From assembly GCF_022810305.1 (NCBI RefSeq), contig NZ_JALGQH010000026.1, positions 1-64,000 on the forward strand: a stretch of 64,000 bases of DNA, written 5' to 3'. How positions within the stretch are numbered: the stretch's first letter is position 1; each line of letters opens with the position of its first letter. Shown here piece after piece: positions 19,325-28,499 of the stretch. The stretch is from Rhodococcus sp. ARC_M6 (GTDB lineage: Bacteria; Actinomycetota; Actinomycetes; Mycobacteriales; Mycobacteriaceae). The notes under the pieces are model-generated. The model saw only the letters and a list, made by a program, of their open reading frames with translations, did not search any database and was not told the DNA's origin. A program made the position numbers and the translations under genes.

Positions 19325-20788
19325 TCAGACGTGTGTTCTGACGGAGCTGGCCTCGCGTGCTAGTAGGGGAGTAGCTGACAAGCGTGAGCGGAGCTTGCGC
19401 GCACTGCGTACCAGCGGCCTCGGAAAGTCATTGAGCACAACGCCGCAGATTCGTACATCGGCCAACGACAAACGCTCGATGGCAGCACCCAGTTCGGCGT
19501 ACCTTGTGTGGTCGGATCGCGCCACCAGCAGGACACCGTCGGCCCAGCGTCCCAGCACAAGCGCGTCAGATCGGTCAGCCAACGCTGCGGTGTCGACGAT
19601 GACATAGTTTGCGCGAGCAGCAAGTTCCGCGAGTCCGGTGCGCATCCGACTGCTCCCGAGTAGCTCGGACTGGCCGGCGACAGCGTGTCCGCCTGGAATG
19701 AGTGAGAGCTTCGGATGCCAACTCGCAGAGATGTATTGGTCGATTTCGCCATCGCCCAGTAGGTAATCGGTCAGTCCGGCCGGTGTACGGCCTTCCTTGT
19801 CGACACCATGGCGTCCGGAACGTGCATTCGCATCCCCGCTCACGGCAGCATCGACGAATATGACGTCGTTGCCGATCTCGGCGAGCGCGACTGCCAGGTT
19901 CACCGCGACCGCTGTCTTGCCGTCACCGCCGACTGCGCTCGACACGATGATGGTTCGGCATTCGGCTCGGCCGGGTTCGTGGTCGGCGATCAAGGTGCGA
20001 AGCCGACGGAACGCCTCGGCGGCAGGACTGTCTCGCGGGAAATCGACGACACCGGTTTCCAATGCCTTGTCGGCAGGAATGCCGGTCAGTACGGGCCCTG
20101 ACAGAAATTTGCCGAGCGCAGCGGCACCCTGAACTTTTCGGCTTACCTGGGTTCGCAGGTAGGCATAGAGCAGCCCCACCAAGAGCCCTGCGATCACACC
20201 GAGTGCGATGTTGCGTACATACATCGGTCCGCCCTCAGCATCACCGGCCACAGCAGGGCTGATTACCGCCAACCGCACTGGGTCGGCGATTGCCACGTCG
20301 GACTCGTCGGGCGCAGGTATGGTGCCGTCCAGAGCTGCGACGGTGCCGGGAAGTGCCTGCGCCAGAGCGTTGGCGAGCTCCGCTGACGTATCGGCGTCGT
20401 CCGCACGCACAGTCACCGTCAGGATTGCGCTTCCGACAGTTGCGCTGGCTGTAGTCATCTTGCGCACGTCGGAGGTCGACATCTCCAATCCGGTGTTTCC
20501 AAGCGCGGTTTCGATGAGGAGGTCAGAGCTCAGCAACTTCGTGTATGCCTCAGTACGTTGACGACTTGTGCCATCGGTGTCCCCGAAATGAGGTGTCTGG
20601 TAAATCATCGCTGACGACTCATAGCTTGGCGACTGCACACTGGTCAGGATCACTCCGAGGAAACCTCCGACCAGTGCACCGGCGAGCAAAACCATCCATC
20701 GATTACGGATTGCGGCAACCGCTGAACGGAGCCATTCGTTGCCCACAGTGCCCGGCCGATATGCGGTATCGGCGAAGTTGTTGGTCAA
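19325..20788 (-). CDS. Wzc-like polysaccharide copolymerase with fused tyrosine-kinase-type ATPase
   Basis: The 487-residue inner-membrane protein has an N-terminal Wzz domain with transmembrane helices at about 30-52 and 190-212 flanking an extracellular loop, then a cytoplasmic P-loop domain. The ATPase has VSSAVGGDGKTAVAVNLA (Walker A, about 283-300), NDVIFVDAAVSGDA (Walker A' region) and VIVDTAAL (Walker B). Such proteins control chain length and polymer export with Wzy. Unlike typical BY-kinases it has no tyrosine cluster at the C-terminus, which ends SVRTHV. Its start overlaps the wzy-like stop (ATGA), so the two are co-translated. Confidence 0.85.
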   Translation of the reverse strand: MTNNFADTAYRPGTVGNEWLRSAVAAIRNRWMVLLAGALVGGFLGVILTSVQSPSYESSAMIYQTPHFGDTDGTSRQRTEAYTKLLSSDLLIETALGNTGLEMSTSDVRKMTTASATVGSAILTVTVRADDADTSAELANALAQALPGTVAALDGTIPAPDESDVAIADPVRLAVISPAVAGDAEGGPMYVRNIALGVIAGLLVGLLYAYLRTQVSRKVQGAAALGKFLSGPVLTGIPADKALETGVVDFPRDSPAAEAFRRLRTLIADHEPGRAECRTIIVSSAVGGDGKTAVAVNLAVALAEIGNDVIFVDAAVSGDANARSGRHGVDKEGRTPAGLTDYLLGDGEIDQYISASWHPKLSLIPGGHAVAGQSELLGSSRMRTGLAELAARANYVIVDTAALADRSDALVLGRWADGVLLVARSDHTRYAELGAAIERLSLADVRICGVVLNDFPRPLVRSARKLRSRLSATPLLAREASSVRTHV

Positions 20789-22143
20789 TTGATTTCACAT
20801 TTCCTCTCGAAACTATGTTCTCCAGTTTTCCGGGGGAACTGCCCTCGCGCCGCAACGAACATGCAGACAAGCGTCAGGAGGACAAGGAAAACGGTAATTC
20901 CTTGGGTCAGTAGCTGAATACGCCAAACCTCGGCAAAGCAGTAAGCGACGACTCCCGCCGATCCGGCGACCACTGGACCGTATGTCTGGAACCGGCCGTA
21001 AACGTAGCCGGCAAGCGGAAACAAGAGGAGCGTGTATAGCCAACCCCAAGCTCCGAAATCTGCGTACATGTCAGCGAACGCAGAGTTGGTCGTGAAATTT
21101 GGTGCAAATGACACCGAAAACTCATAGGAGTCGGCGCCAAGTGACTCCTTGGCTCTGACCTCGTGCGCCGGGACCAGGAAGGTGGGGAGGGCGGCCGCCG
21201 CGGAGGTGACGACGCCCCCTGGCCTGTCGAAGGTTCCGCGCATGACTGCGTCCGACACTCCCATTGACACCTGAGCCGGCACGGCGAGGTAGGCGCCCGA
21301 TTGATAAAGGTTCATCGCGATGGGGTTCGAGACGCCCGCGTCGCGGTAGTAGTTGCCGTTCCGGACGTAGTTGAGCGCCGTGAGCAGCGTGAACATGATC
21401 GCGATCGCGGTGATTATCTGCCAGGGACGTACCGATTTGCGGTCCGGACTCTCCGTTTGGCGGGGTACCACCGCTTGTATGACCACGTACACCACGACGG
21501 CCATCAGCAGCGACAGGCGAGATGCGACCATCGAGTTCGCCACCAGGAGGAAGCCAGCGAACAGCATGAATCCGAGGTGGAGCACCTTTTTTCGCCAGAG
21601 GTAAATGCTGATGGGCGCCGCCAGGATGGTCGCGTACCGAAGCGTCGCTATTCCGGCGGAGTCGGGGAGCGCCTCGGTGAACGCATTCCCGGTCTGGGTA
21701 GTCAGGGCGTCGACGATGGATGTCGCGGAGGTGATTCGGTAATACGCATACCCAACGCCGACAGTGGCGACAGCGAGGATGAGGAAAAAGTAACGTCGCT
21801 CGAATTTCGTGCTGGTGGTTCGCTCGATGACTTCGGGTGTCGGCGTCGTTCCAAGTCCCAATCGCCAACCGATGGTTGCCAGTACGACCACAGCGATGTA
21901 CCAGACCGCAAGCAACGTCACGCCTGCAACTGTGAAAGGTGCGGGTTGAAGGAATCCGCGTAGATCCAGCCATGAGCCGGCCGGGCACCCCCCGGCCGAA
22001 CACCAACCGATCAAGGAGGCCCAGGCAGTAAACGACCCCAAAACCGGCAACAGAATAATGACGGCCGGTGCGAGCCACCGTGTCGGCGTGCTGTTGTGTG
22101 GCGAATCTTCGCCGGCCACTTTCGGCACGAAATCAGAATGCAT
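20785..22143 (-). CDS. Wzy-like oligosaccharide repeat-unit polymerase
   Basis: The 452-residue polytopic membrane protein has about 10-12 hydrophobic segments and a large polar loop between roughly 290 and 355. These proteins polymerise lipid-linked repeat units on the outer face of the membrane. Sequence conservation in Wzy proteins is low, so the call rests on topology, on the run MVASRLSLLMAVVVYVVIQA typical of O-antigen polymerases, and on coupling with the Wzc-like gene. ATG at 22143 is used; no strong ribosome site is seen. Divergent from the flippase gene. Confidence 0.75.
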   Translation of the reverse strand: MHSDFVPKVAGEDSPHNSTPTRWLAPAVIILLPVLGSFTAWASLIGWCSAGGCPAGSWLDLRGFLQPAPFTVAGVTLLAVWYIAVVVLATIGWRLGLGTTPTPEVIERTTSTKFERRYFFLILAVATVGVGYAYYRITSATSIVDALTTQTGNAFTEALPDSAGIATLRYATILAAPISIYLWRKKVLHLGFMLFAGFLLVANSMVASRLSLLMAVVVYVVIQAVVPRQTESPDRKSVRPWQIITAIAIMFTLLTALNYVRNGNYYRDAGVSNPIAMNLYQSGAYLAVPAQVSMGVSDAVMRGTFDRPGGVVTSAAAALPTFLVPAHEVRAKESLGADSYEFSVSFAPNFTTNSAFADMYADFGAWGWLYTLLLFPLAGYVYGRFQTYGPVVAGSAGVVAYCFAEVWRIQLLTQGITVFLVLLTLVCMFVAARGQFPRKTGEHSFERKCEIN

Positions 22144-22408
22144 GTTTGTCTTGGTGCGTCATTGCGCAACCATTCTGCGGCGGGCTGTACTGAGTTTGCG
22201 ATCGGTACTGAGACTTTGCTCGGCGCAGAACGACCTCGAATCATTCATCGCCGAGTTCCCTCCGTCATAAAAGTGGCTCGATCTCAGCGAGCACGGCAGC
22301 CGATCCGTCGCATACACTACTACAGGTGTCACCAGGAATTGTCTTGAGCAAATTGGATGCCCACTCGAGAAATATTGGGTTGGTGCGTCACGAAGTAGCC
22401 ATTTCCAT

Positions 22409-23653
22409 TTGTTCCGGAAAATTGGCTCTGCCTATCGTGCCTGCCGAGGCAGGGGAGTGCTGACGCGGGTTCGGTCAGTGGTAAACGTGAAGAGCGTTGA
22501 GCCATTGGTACAGATTGTCGCGGGATTGGCGCTCAATGCATTCCCGGCAATTTTTATCGCAGTGTTCGCGCGAGTGGCGCCCATCGAGCAACAGGGGCGT
22601 CTTGCTGTTTCGCTGGCGATCGGAACCTATGTGGCGCAACTGCTTTCAGCGTTCGTCGTAGAGTCCCGCCTGGCCACTCCAGAAGCTGATCACAAGATAT
22701 CGATGCCCTGGTGGATTGCTTTGCTGAGCACAGTATCCGGGACCCTTCTCATCGTGAGTCCGACGGTTCCGCCAACTCCCGTCACGCTGATCGGAGTTTT
22801 GGGACTCTCGTCGGGCTTGTTGATGGCCCGAACTATCGGGGTGGTGCGGGGCAGATGGAAGCTGGAATCGGTGGCAGCGTCAATCCTCATGGTGGGCTGC
22901 TTGAGTGCTTTGGTCCTTGCCGTTCACGACAACTCCAATTGCGTCAGGGTTTTGGCGGCGGGTGCTCTATTGGCCATTCTCATCAGATGTTGGCCGTTGC
23001 CCGCCCACCGCGACCTGGGTTTTCCACCTGACTTGACCAAAGCTGCGTGGGTTACCGGAGAAACCGCGACTGTCGGGATGGTGCAGCCGGCATTGTCGAC
23101 TTTCATCCTTGCAGTTCTCGGACCGTCAGCTGCTGTTGGCTTCCGAGTTGTCTCCACCATTTCGGGGATTCTCGAACCGATCCTCGCCTACGGCCGAGTC
23201 CGTCAACTCGCCCACGGGCACAAGGGAGAAGTAGCTCAAGTCGCGATGCTCCTGGTGGCCGGTACGATGGCAATTTTTATCGGCGCCTACCTGGGTATAT
23301 GGAGTTTGATTTTCGGTCCGGCCTGGAACAGTTCACTGTATGTCGCTCTGGCAATCGCATGCGTGTGGAAGTTGTGCTTGCTCGTGACAACCATCCCCTT
23401 TGCAGCCCTGCGCCGGGCAGGGCGAACAAAGACGGTTTTCTGGCTGCGGGCGGCGAACACCGCTCTTTACGTGGTGTTCGGACTGACCTTCTTGTTCAGT
23501 TTCAACTCCAGCGCGGCGGTATTTCTCTCGTTTGTCATCACCGAAGTGCTCATGTTCGTTCCGTATCACTTGGTAGCAACGAGGTCGGCGCCGGAATACA
23601 ACTCGGTCTTCGTCAGCGGAAAGCTAGCTCGACCCGCGTCCGAGAAGGCTTGA
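22409..23653 (+). CDS. Wzx-like polysaccharide flippase (MOP superfamily type)
   Basis: The 414-residue protein has about 12 hydrophobic segments and a short basic N-terminus, as in flippases that move undecaprenyl-linked repeat units across the membrane. Motif-level identity is weak; the call depends on topology and on the surrounding GT, Wzy, Wzc and sugar-transferase genes. The TTG start at 22409 is uncertain, as GTG codons downstream (for example near 22457) would also leave all membrane segments intact. Convergent with the sugar-transferase gene, with 14 bases between stops. Confidence 0.7.
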   Translation: MFRKIGSAYRACRGRGVLTRVRSVVNVKSVEPLVQIVAGLALNAFPAIFIAVFARVAPIEQQGRLAVSLAIGTYVAQLLSAFVVESRLATPEADHKISMPWWIALLSTVSGTLLIVSPTVPPTPVTLIGVLGLSSGLLMARTIGVVRGRWKLESVAASILMVGCLSALVLAVHDNSNCVRVLAAGALLAILIRCWPLPAHRDLGFPPDLTKAAWVTGETATVGMVQPALSTFILAVLGPSAAVGFRVVSTISGILEPILAYGRVRQLAHGHKGEVAQVAMLLVAGTMAIFIGAYLGIWSLIFGPAWNSSLYVALAIACVWKLCLLVTTIPFAALRRAGRTKTVFWLRAANTALYVVFGLTFLFSFNSSAAVFLSFVITEVLMFVPYHLVATRSAPEYNSVFVSGKLARPASEKA

Positions 23654-23667
23654 CGGCTGCACTCCCG

Positions 23668-25212
23668 TCATTCCGCTCGTTTGAAGACTGCCAGCACGGT
23701 CAGCATCAAGATCTTGACATCCAGCCACAGGGACCAGTTCTCGATGTAATAGTTGTCCCATTCGGCGCGGTCGGCAATGGATGTCTGTCCGCGCAAGCCG
23801 TTGACCTGAGCCCAACCCGTGACGCCGGCCTTGACGCGGTGTCGCTCGCCGTAGCGCCGGATCTGCGCCTCGAAAAGGGCTACGAACTCGGGGCGTTCGG
23901 GCCGGGGACCGACCAGACTCATTTCGCCCCGCAGGACGTTGAGTAGTTGTGGGAGTTCGTCCATCGATGTCGATCGCATGAGTTTACCGATCCGGGTTCG
24001 TCGATCAGTTCCCTCGACGCCGCCCGGCGCGCTACCGATTTTCGGAACAAACGTCACGTCGTCTGGATCGGGTAGCCGCATTGAACGGAATTTAAGGCAG
24101 CCGAAGACCTGACCGTTACGCCCCACACGATCTTGAGCGAAGAAGATCGGTCCGGGTGAACTCCAGCGCACCAACAGCATGAGTGTGAGGAAGAGCGGGG
24201 AGATCGTGAGAAGGATGCAGCCGGCGACGACTCTGTCGCTGATGTGCTTGGCCCGGAACTGCCAGCCGCGGGGATTGGTGTGAGGCACTGACAGCAAGGG
24301 CATACCGCCGATGTGGTCGATGAAGCTCTTCGAACCGATCACCTCATACATGCGAGGCACAACCCACACCCGGAGTCCATGCCGGTGGGCGACGCGGACT
24401 GCTCTAGCCAGTAGCTCCCCGTGAACTGTTGTAAATGCGATGACGAGACGCTCGGCCTGGGTCTTCGCGATAGCGTTTTCCAGTTGGTCGACTGCGCCCA
24501 GGTAGGGAACCTGATCGGACTTTGTCTTTTGGTCGCCGAGTGCGGGGGTTTCGTCCGACAACACCCCGACGGGGTTCATGCCGTGTTCAGGAGCCGCGAG
24601 CATACGAGCGATCACGTGCTGGGTGATCTGTCCGGATCCGATGATCAACGTGGGGGACACGAGATGAGAGTGTCGTTGCAGGCGCCGTTGGACCACCATA
24701 CGAACCAGGCGGCCGAACGGGATGAGGATGCTCGCGCACACCCACAGTTTCGTGACGGCGGCACCGGGACGATCGGTAATCCCCACAAGGGCCAGGGTGG
24801 ACAGCAGAAGCATGGCCGCGATCGAACCAGAGGAGAGGACCCCGAAGGCCTCGTCGAGGAATCGGCGGTTGAGTGATCGACGATACAACGAGCGCGCGCC
24901 AATGACGATCACGAAAATAGGCACAAAGAGCGCGAGCCACCACAGGGGTGGATGCGGTGTACTTGACGTGGTCGCCCACCACCCTGCGAGTGCCACCGCA
25001 ACCGACGCGGACAGCACGTCTATGGAAACAGTGATGACGGTGCTCAGTGGATCAGTGCGAATGAGTTGCTCGAATGTTTTTCGAGAATCCGAAGGCGTGG
25101 ATGGGGGGCCGCCGGGGGTGGTCGAAAGATCGACCTCCAACAATTGTGGCAATTTCCCACTCCATTCACGACACTTAAACAATTGTGTGCACTCACAATT
25201 AATCACACTCAT
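23668..25212 (-). CDS. exopolysaccharide polyprenyl-phosphate glycosylphosphotransferase
   Basis: The 514-residue WbaP/WcaJ-like enzyme transfers the first sugar-1-phosphate to undecaprenyl phosphate to start each repeat unit. The N-terminal part has four to five membrane helices, the middle has a Rossmann-like CoA-binding-like domain (LIIGSGQITQHV), and the C-terminal catalytic domain has KHISDRVVAGCILL, FFAQDRVGRNGQVFGCLKFRSM, the DELPQLLNVLRGEMSLVGPRP signature and VKAGVTGWAQVNG. The start is uncertain; ATG at 25212 is used, and the frame opens further to 25248. As initiating transferase it defines the locus as Wzx/Wzy-dependent. Confidence 0.88.
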   Translation of the reverse strand: MSVINCECTQLFKCREWSGKLPQLLEVDLSTTPGGPPSTPSDSRKTFEQLIRTDPLSTVITVSIDVLSASVAVALAGWWATTSSTPHPPLWWLALFVPIFVIVIGARSLYRRSLNRRFLDEAFGVLSSGSIAAMLLLSTLALVGITDRPGAAVTKLWVCASILIPFGRLVRMVVQRRLQRHSHLVSPTLIIGSGQITQHVIARMLAAPEHGMNPVGVLSDETPALGDQKTKSDQVPYLGAVDQLENAIAKTQAERLVIAFTTVHGELLARAVRVAHRHGLRVWVVPRMYEVIGSKSFIDHIGGMPLLSVPHTNPRGWQFRAKHISDRVVAGCILLTISPLFLTLMLLVRWSSPGPIFFAQDRVGRNGQVFGCLKFRSMRLPDPDDVTFVPKIGSAPGGVEGTDRRTRIGKLMRSTSMDELPQLLNVLRGEMSLVGPRPERPEFVALFEAQIRRYGERHRVKAGVTGWAQVNGLRGQTSIADRAEWDNYYIENWSLWLDVKILMLTVLAVFKRAE

Positions 25213-25305
25213 ATGGGCGCAACAACATGGACCATAACAACCGCGCATGCTCGAGCGCGATGTGCTGTCTCAGTCGCCGAACAAAAGGAGTTCGGCGGCG
25301 GGTTT

Positions 25306-26004
25306 TTACTGGTCGAAGATTACGTTTTGGACGACGTCGGCAAGGTCGGTCATGATCTGAATCTCACCGCTCGACCAATGACGCGGTTTGGTGTCCCAGG
25401 CGCATAGCGTCCCCACCGGGTGACCTGCGTCGTCGACGATCGGGATACCGATGTAGGCCCCCACCACGCCGCTTTGGGCGGCCGAATGATCCCGGAGTAC
25501 CGGATGGTCGACAATATCGTCGATTATGAGGGGGGATCCAGTCACCACCGTGTATACACAAAGTGAGTCGGGGAGGGCATGAGTCCGTTGTTTCCCGTGG
25601 TCGCCGGAGCGGGACGCGATCCCCGCAGTGACCTGCTCGACGGTGATCATGTTCAGGGCGGCGTTCGGAATCCCGACCGCTTCGATGGTCAATCCGACTA
25701 CCTGATCGACATCGGGATGGGGTCCAGGCTCGATTAGTCCGGTGGCGTAAACCGCGCGTAACCGTGCACTGTCGTTGATCACCGACCACACGGGGGACTG
25801 CCCCTGGCTGACGGTCGCACGCAACCCTTCCAGAATTGCGACTAGAGCGGGATCCTGAGACGTCCCGGTCATCGCAGCAAGGTGCTCACGAGATGTGGTG
25901 CCGGTTGGCGCTGGGGTATCCGCGGTCGGCTTTTCGGGTTCGTCTGCGCTGTCACCATTTGAATTGTCAGGACTCGTTGCGTCGGTGGGGCTCGGTGGTT
26001 TCAT
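25306..26004 (-). CDS. GAF-domain protein
   Basis: The 232-residue soluble protein has a disordered, acidic/proline-rich N-terminus (about 1-55) and a GAF domain (about 75-232): ASRSGDHGKQRTHALPDSLCVYTVV, then a DHPVLRD block and GVVGAYIGIPIVDDAGHPVGTLCAWD. This pattern is common in stand-alone actinobacterial GAF proteins. No kinase, cyclase, PP2C or DNA-binding domain is attached. ATG at 26004 has AGAGAAGAG upstream; the longer frame lacks a ribosome site. Downstream of it on the same strand is the sugar transferase gene, so it could be cotranscribed and act as a sensor, but the ligand is unknown. Confidence 0.8.
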   Translation of the reverse strand: MKPPSPTDATSPDNSNGDSADEPEKPTADTPAPTGTTSREHLAAMTGTSQDPALVAILEGLRATVSQGQSPVWSVINDSARLRAVYATGLIEPGPHPDVDQVVGLTIEAVGIPNAALNMITVEQVTAGIASRSGDHGKQRTHALPDSLCVYTVVTGSPLIIDDIVDHPVLRDHSAAQSGVVGAYIGIPIVDDAGHPVGTLCAWDTKPRHWSSGEIQIMTDLADVVQNVIFDQ

Positions 26005-26718
26005 TGCTCTTCTCTCGTGAATCGGTAGCAACTATATTTACCACCATGATTGGTCCGCTGGCACCGTATTACGAACGCCCATGCCTTTATCAAACTATTT
26101 CGTGTATCGCCGCGGGACTGAAATAGATGGGCAAACCCTCGGCATCAGAAATGGAAGTTGCGACACAACCGTTCTCGACCGAAGAGCCCGACTCCGTGAG
26201 TCACTGTAATGCCCCGCTCATCGTCCCGAGAAGGCGACGCCTGACTCAGTGTTGCCAAATCTGGACGATCGCCCATGCTCCCGCCGAAACCGGAATCTGG
26301 CGGCAATCCGCTACCAATGGGAAACTGATTCAGGAATTTTGTTGACGTGGGAGTCATTGCGCGTCGGGGCGGATAGCTGCAAGTTCCCTAGATCGGACTG
26401 ATCGCACACGGCTAGTGAGCCGACACCGCAGGCGTCTGCCACTTTCAGTTAGCGCGAACGCGCTCGATCACCGAGACAGCGCCCTAGAAGTATTCAACTG
26501 TCGCGGTGCTGCGCGCCGACGTCAGCAAGGTGTCGTGAACGATGTTCGCCGGCATCTTCGTCGAACGGGCTTGCGTGCCGTCCGTCGAATCGTTCATCGA
26601 GAAGGAGCAGTCGCCGAGTGCAGTGGCGTCGACGGCTCCGTCGCATTTGATAGTGCGACCGCCAACAGCATCGGTGCGCCGACCGCGCAAACGATTCGGG
26701 CTACTGTCCGCGCAGGGC
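26005..26718. other. gene-free stretch at the right border of the polysaccharide locus
   Basis: About 700 bases with no frame that has both a plausible start and protein-like composition. The first part is AT-richer than its surroundings and contains the promoter of the GAF gene. No repeat, integrase or tRNA was seen. It separates the polysaccharide locus from the conserved ABC transporter pair and may be the scar of rearrangement. Confidence 0.5.
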
Positions 26719-27561
26719 CTATGTGAATTTGAACCAACGAACTGCGCCGACCGTTCCGAGGGCAGCCCAGACGACGAGGACCAGGATCGCGAACCAGTCC
26801 ATGGATGTGGCGAGGGCGGCGTCGAGTGCGTAGGCCAACGCTCCGGACGGAACCAACCGCACCAAGGTCTGTACAGCGTCGGGAATGTCGCCGCTGACAA
26901 AGACCATGCTGCCGATGCCTGCCATTGCGAACCACAGGATGTTGGCAAGTGCGAGAACGATTTCCGCGCGCAAGGTGCCACCGAGAAGAAGTCCGAGTGA
27001 TGCGAATGTGATGGTGCCCAAAGCGATGACTACTGCGCCGAGCAAGAGTTCCGTAAACGTCGGACGCCAACCCAATGCCAACCCGATCGCGCCTAGCAGT
27101 AGCGACTGCAGCGCGACGACGATGATGACGGATGCACTCTTGCCCGCGATGATTCCCCAACGTGGAAGTGGCGTCGCGCCAAGGCGTTTGAGGGCGCCGT
27201 ATCGGCGGTCGAAGCCCACGGCGATGGCTTGGCCGGTGAAAGCCGTCGACATCACAGCGACCATCATGACGCCGGGAAGTACGGTGCTGACCCGGGAATC
27301 GCCGAGATCGCCGATCGGTAGTAGCGACAATCCGATGAGCAACGTGATGGGGATGAACATGGTGAGCAGCAATTGCTCCCCGTTGCGCAGTAACAACGTC
27401 AGCTCGAGTTTGGTCTGTGCCGCCATCATTTTCGACGCGGAATTAGCGCGAGGATTGGGGGAGAAGGTCCCGGACTCGAAGCGGTTTTCGGCCAACCGTC
27501 GGTCCCGGGCGCTGTTCTGACTGTTCGACACTGTTTCGTTCACGATCTTGATTCCCGTCAT
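26719..27561 (-). CDS. ABC-2 type transporter permease
   Basis: The 280-residue permease has six membrane segments after a polar, probably cytoplasmic N-terminus of about 50 residues. It carries the ABC-2 features GQAIAVGFDRRYGALKRLGATPLPRW after the second helix and a final hydrophobic stretch. It overlaps the upstream ATP-binding gene by 4 bases and so forms an exporter pair with it. Equivalent to Rv1457c, next to mptB in mycolic-acid bacteria. The substrate is unknown; the steady linkage to mptB and suf suggests an envelope or lipid substrate, but that is only context. Confidence 0.88.
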   Translation of the reverse strand: MTGIKIVNETVSNSQNSARDRRLAENRFESGTFSPNPRANSASKMMAAQTKLELTLLLRNGEQLLLTMFIPITLLIGLSLLPIGDLGDSRVSTVLPGVMMVAVMSTAFTGQAIAVGFDRRYGALKRLGATPLPRWGIIAGKSASVIIVVALQSLLLGAIGLALGWRPTFTELLLGAVVIALGTITFASLGLLLGGTLRAEIVLALANILWFAMAGIGSMVFVSGDIPDAVQTLVRLVPSGALAYALDAALATSMDWFAILVLVVWAALGTVGAVRWFKFT

Positions 27562-28499
27562 CCCCTCAGATCACGACCCGTCAACTCGAGGAAGACGTCT
27601 TCCAAACTACGTTGATCGACGCGAATGTCGTTGATCAGTACATTCTGCTCAGCGCACCATGTCGCCACCGTCGCGACTGTCGACGGCTCGATCGCGCCCT
27701 CGATCAAATAAGTTCCGGGGTTGGATTCGGCGACGCGGAATCCCGCCAGGGACGTTGCCAAGGAGTCGACGCTCAACCCGGCGGTCGTGGTCAACCGCAA
27801 TTGCCCTTCGGCGCCCTTGCTGGTCACCTCGGCCGGAGTTCCCGACGCGACGATGCGGCCGTGGTCGATGATGACCAACTCGTCGGCAAGCGCTTCGGCT
27901 TCGTCCATGAGGTGAGTGGTGAGGAGGACGCTGACGCCGTCACGGCGCAGTGCGTCGATCAATTCCCACACCAACAGGCGAGCCTGGGCGTCGAGGCCCG
28001 CCGTCGGCTCGTCGAGGAAGACGAGCTCCGGGCGTCCGACGAGAGCGCAGGCCAGCGACAGTCGCTGTTGCTGGCCACCGGAGAGGCGCCGGTACGGGGT
28101 CTTCCGGGCGTCGGTCAGCCCGAGCTTGGACAGGAGCCAGGTGGGATCGAGTGGATCAGCGGAGTAGGCCGCGACGAGGTCGAGCATCTCGCCGGCCTTG
28201 GATCCGGGATACGCGCCGCCGCCTTGGAGCATCACGCCGATCCGGGAACGAACTTCTCCGGAGTCTGCGATGGGATCGAGGCCGAGAACGCGCACCGTGC
28301 CTGAATCGGGTGTGACAAAACCTTCACACATCTCGACTGTGGTGGTTTTTCCGGCACCGTTCGGACCGAGCAGGGCAACGACCTGCGCGGATTCAACGGT
28401 GAGATCGATACCGTCGACGGCGCGCACACCGTCGAACGATTTGACGACACCTTCGATGCGCACGGCCGGCGTCGACGATCTTGAAGCTCTCGAGGTCAC
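27558..28499 (-). CDS. ABC transporter ATP-binding protein
   Basis: The 313-residue DrrA-type ATPase has Walker A GPNGAGKTTT near 45, the ABC signature LSGGQQQRLSLACAL, Walker B ELVFLDEPTAGLD and the switch histidine in LLTTHLMDEAE. The C-terminal extension (about 230-313) is usual for this exporter subgroup. GTG at 28499 overlaps the mptB stop by 4 bases, so mptB, this gene and the permease are translationally coupled. Positional equivalent of Rv1458c. Confidence 0.92.
   Translation of the reverse strand: MTSRASRSSTPAVRIEGVVKSFDGVRAVDGIDLTVESAQVVALLGPNGAGKTTTVEMCEGFVTPDSGTVRVLGLDPIADSGEVRSRIGVMLQGGGAYPGSKAGEMLDLVAAYSADPLDPTWLLSKLGLTDARKTPYRRLSGGQQQRLSLACALVGRPELVFLDEPTAGLDAQARLLVWELIDALRRDGVSVLLTTHLMDEAEALADELVIIDHGRIVASGTPAEVTSKGAEGQLRLTTTAGLSVDSLATSLAGFRVAESNPGTYLIEGAIEPSTVATVATWCAEQNVLINDIRVDQRSLEDVFLELTGRDLRG

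Noticed and set aside
19324-19342. 6-bp hairpin (GTCAGA/TCTGAC) between the beta-helix and Wzc-like genes
   Set aside because: It is short, overlaps the Wzc-like stop codon and lacks a T-run, so it is too weak to call a terminator.
26127-26345. 72-codon open frame in the gene-free region before the ABC permease
   Set aside because: It has no ribosome site and no protein-like pattern; composition is that of non-coding DNA.
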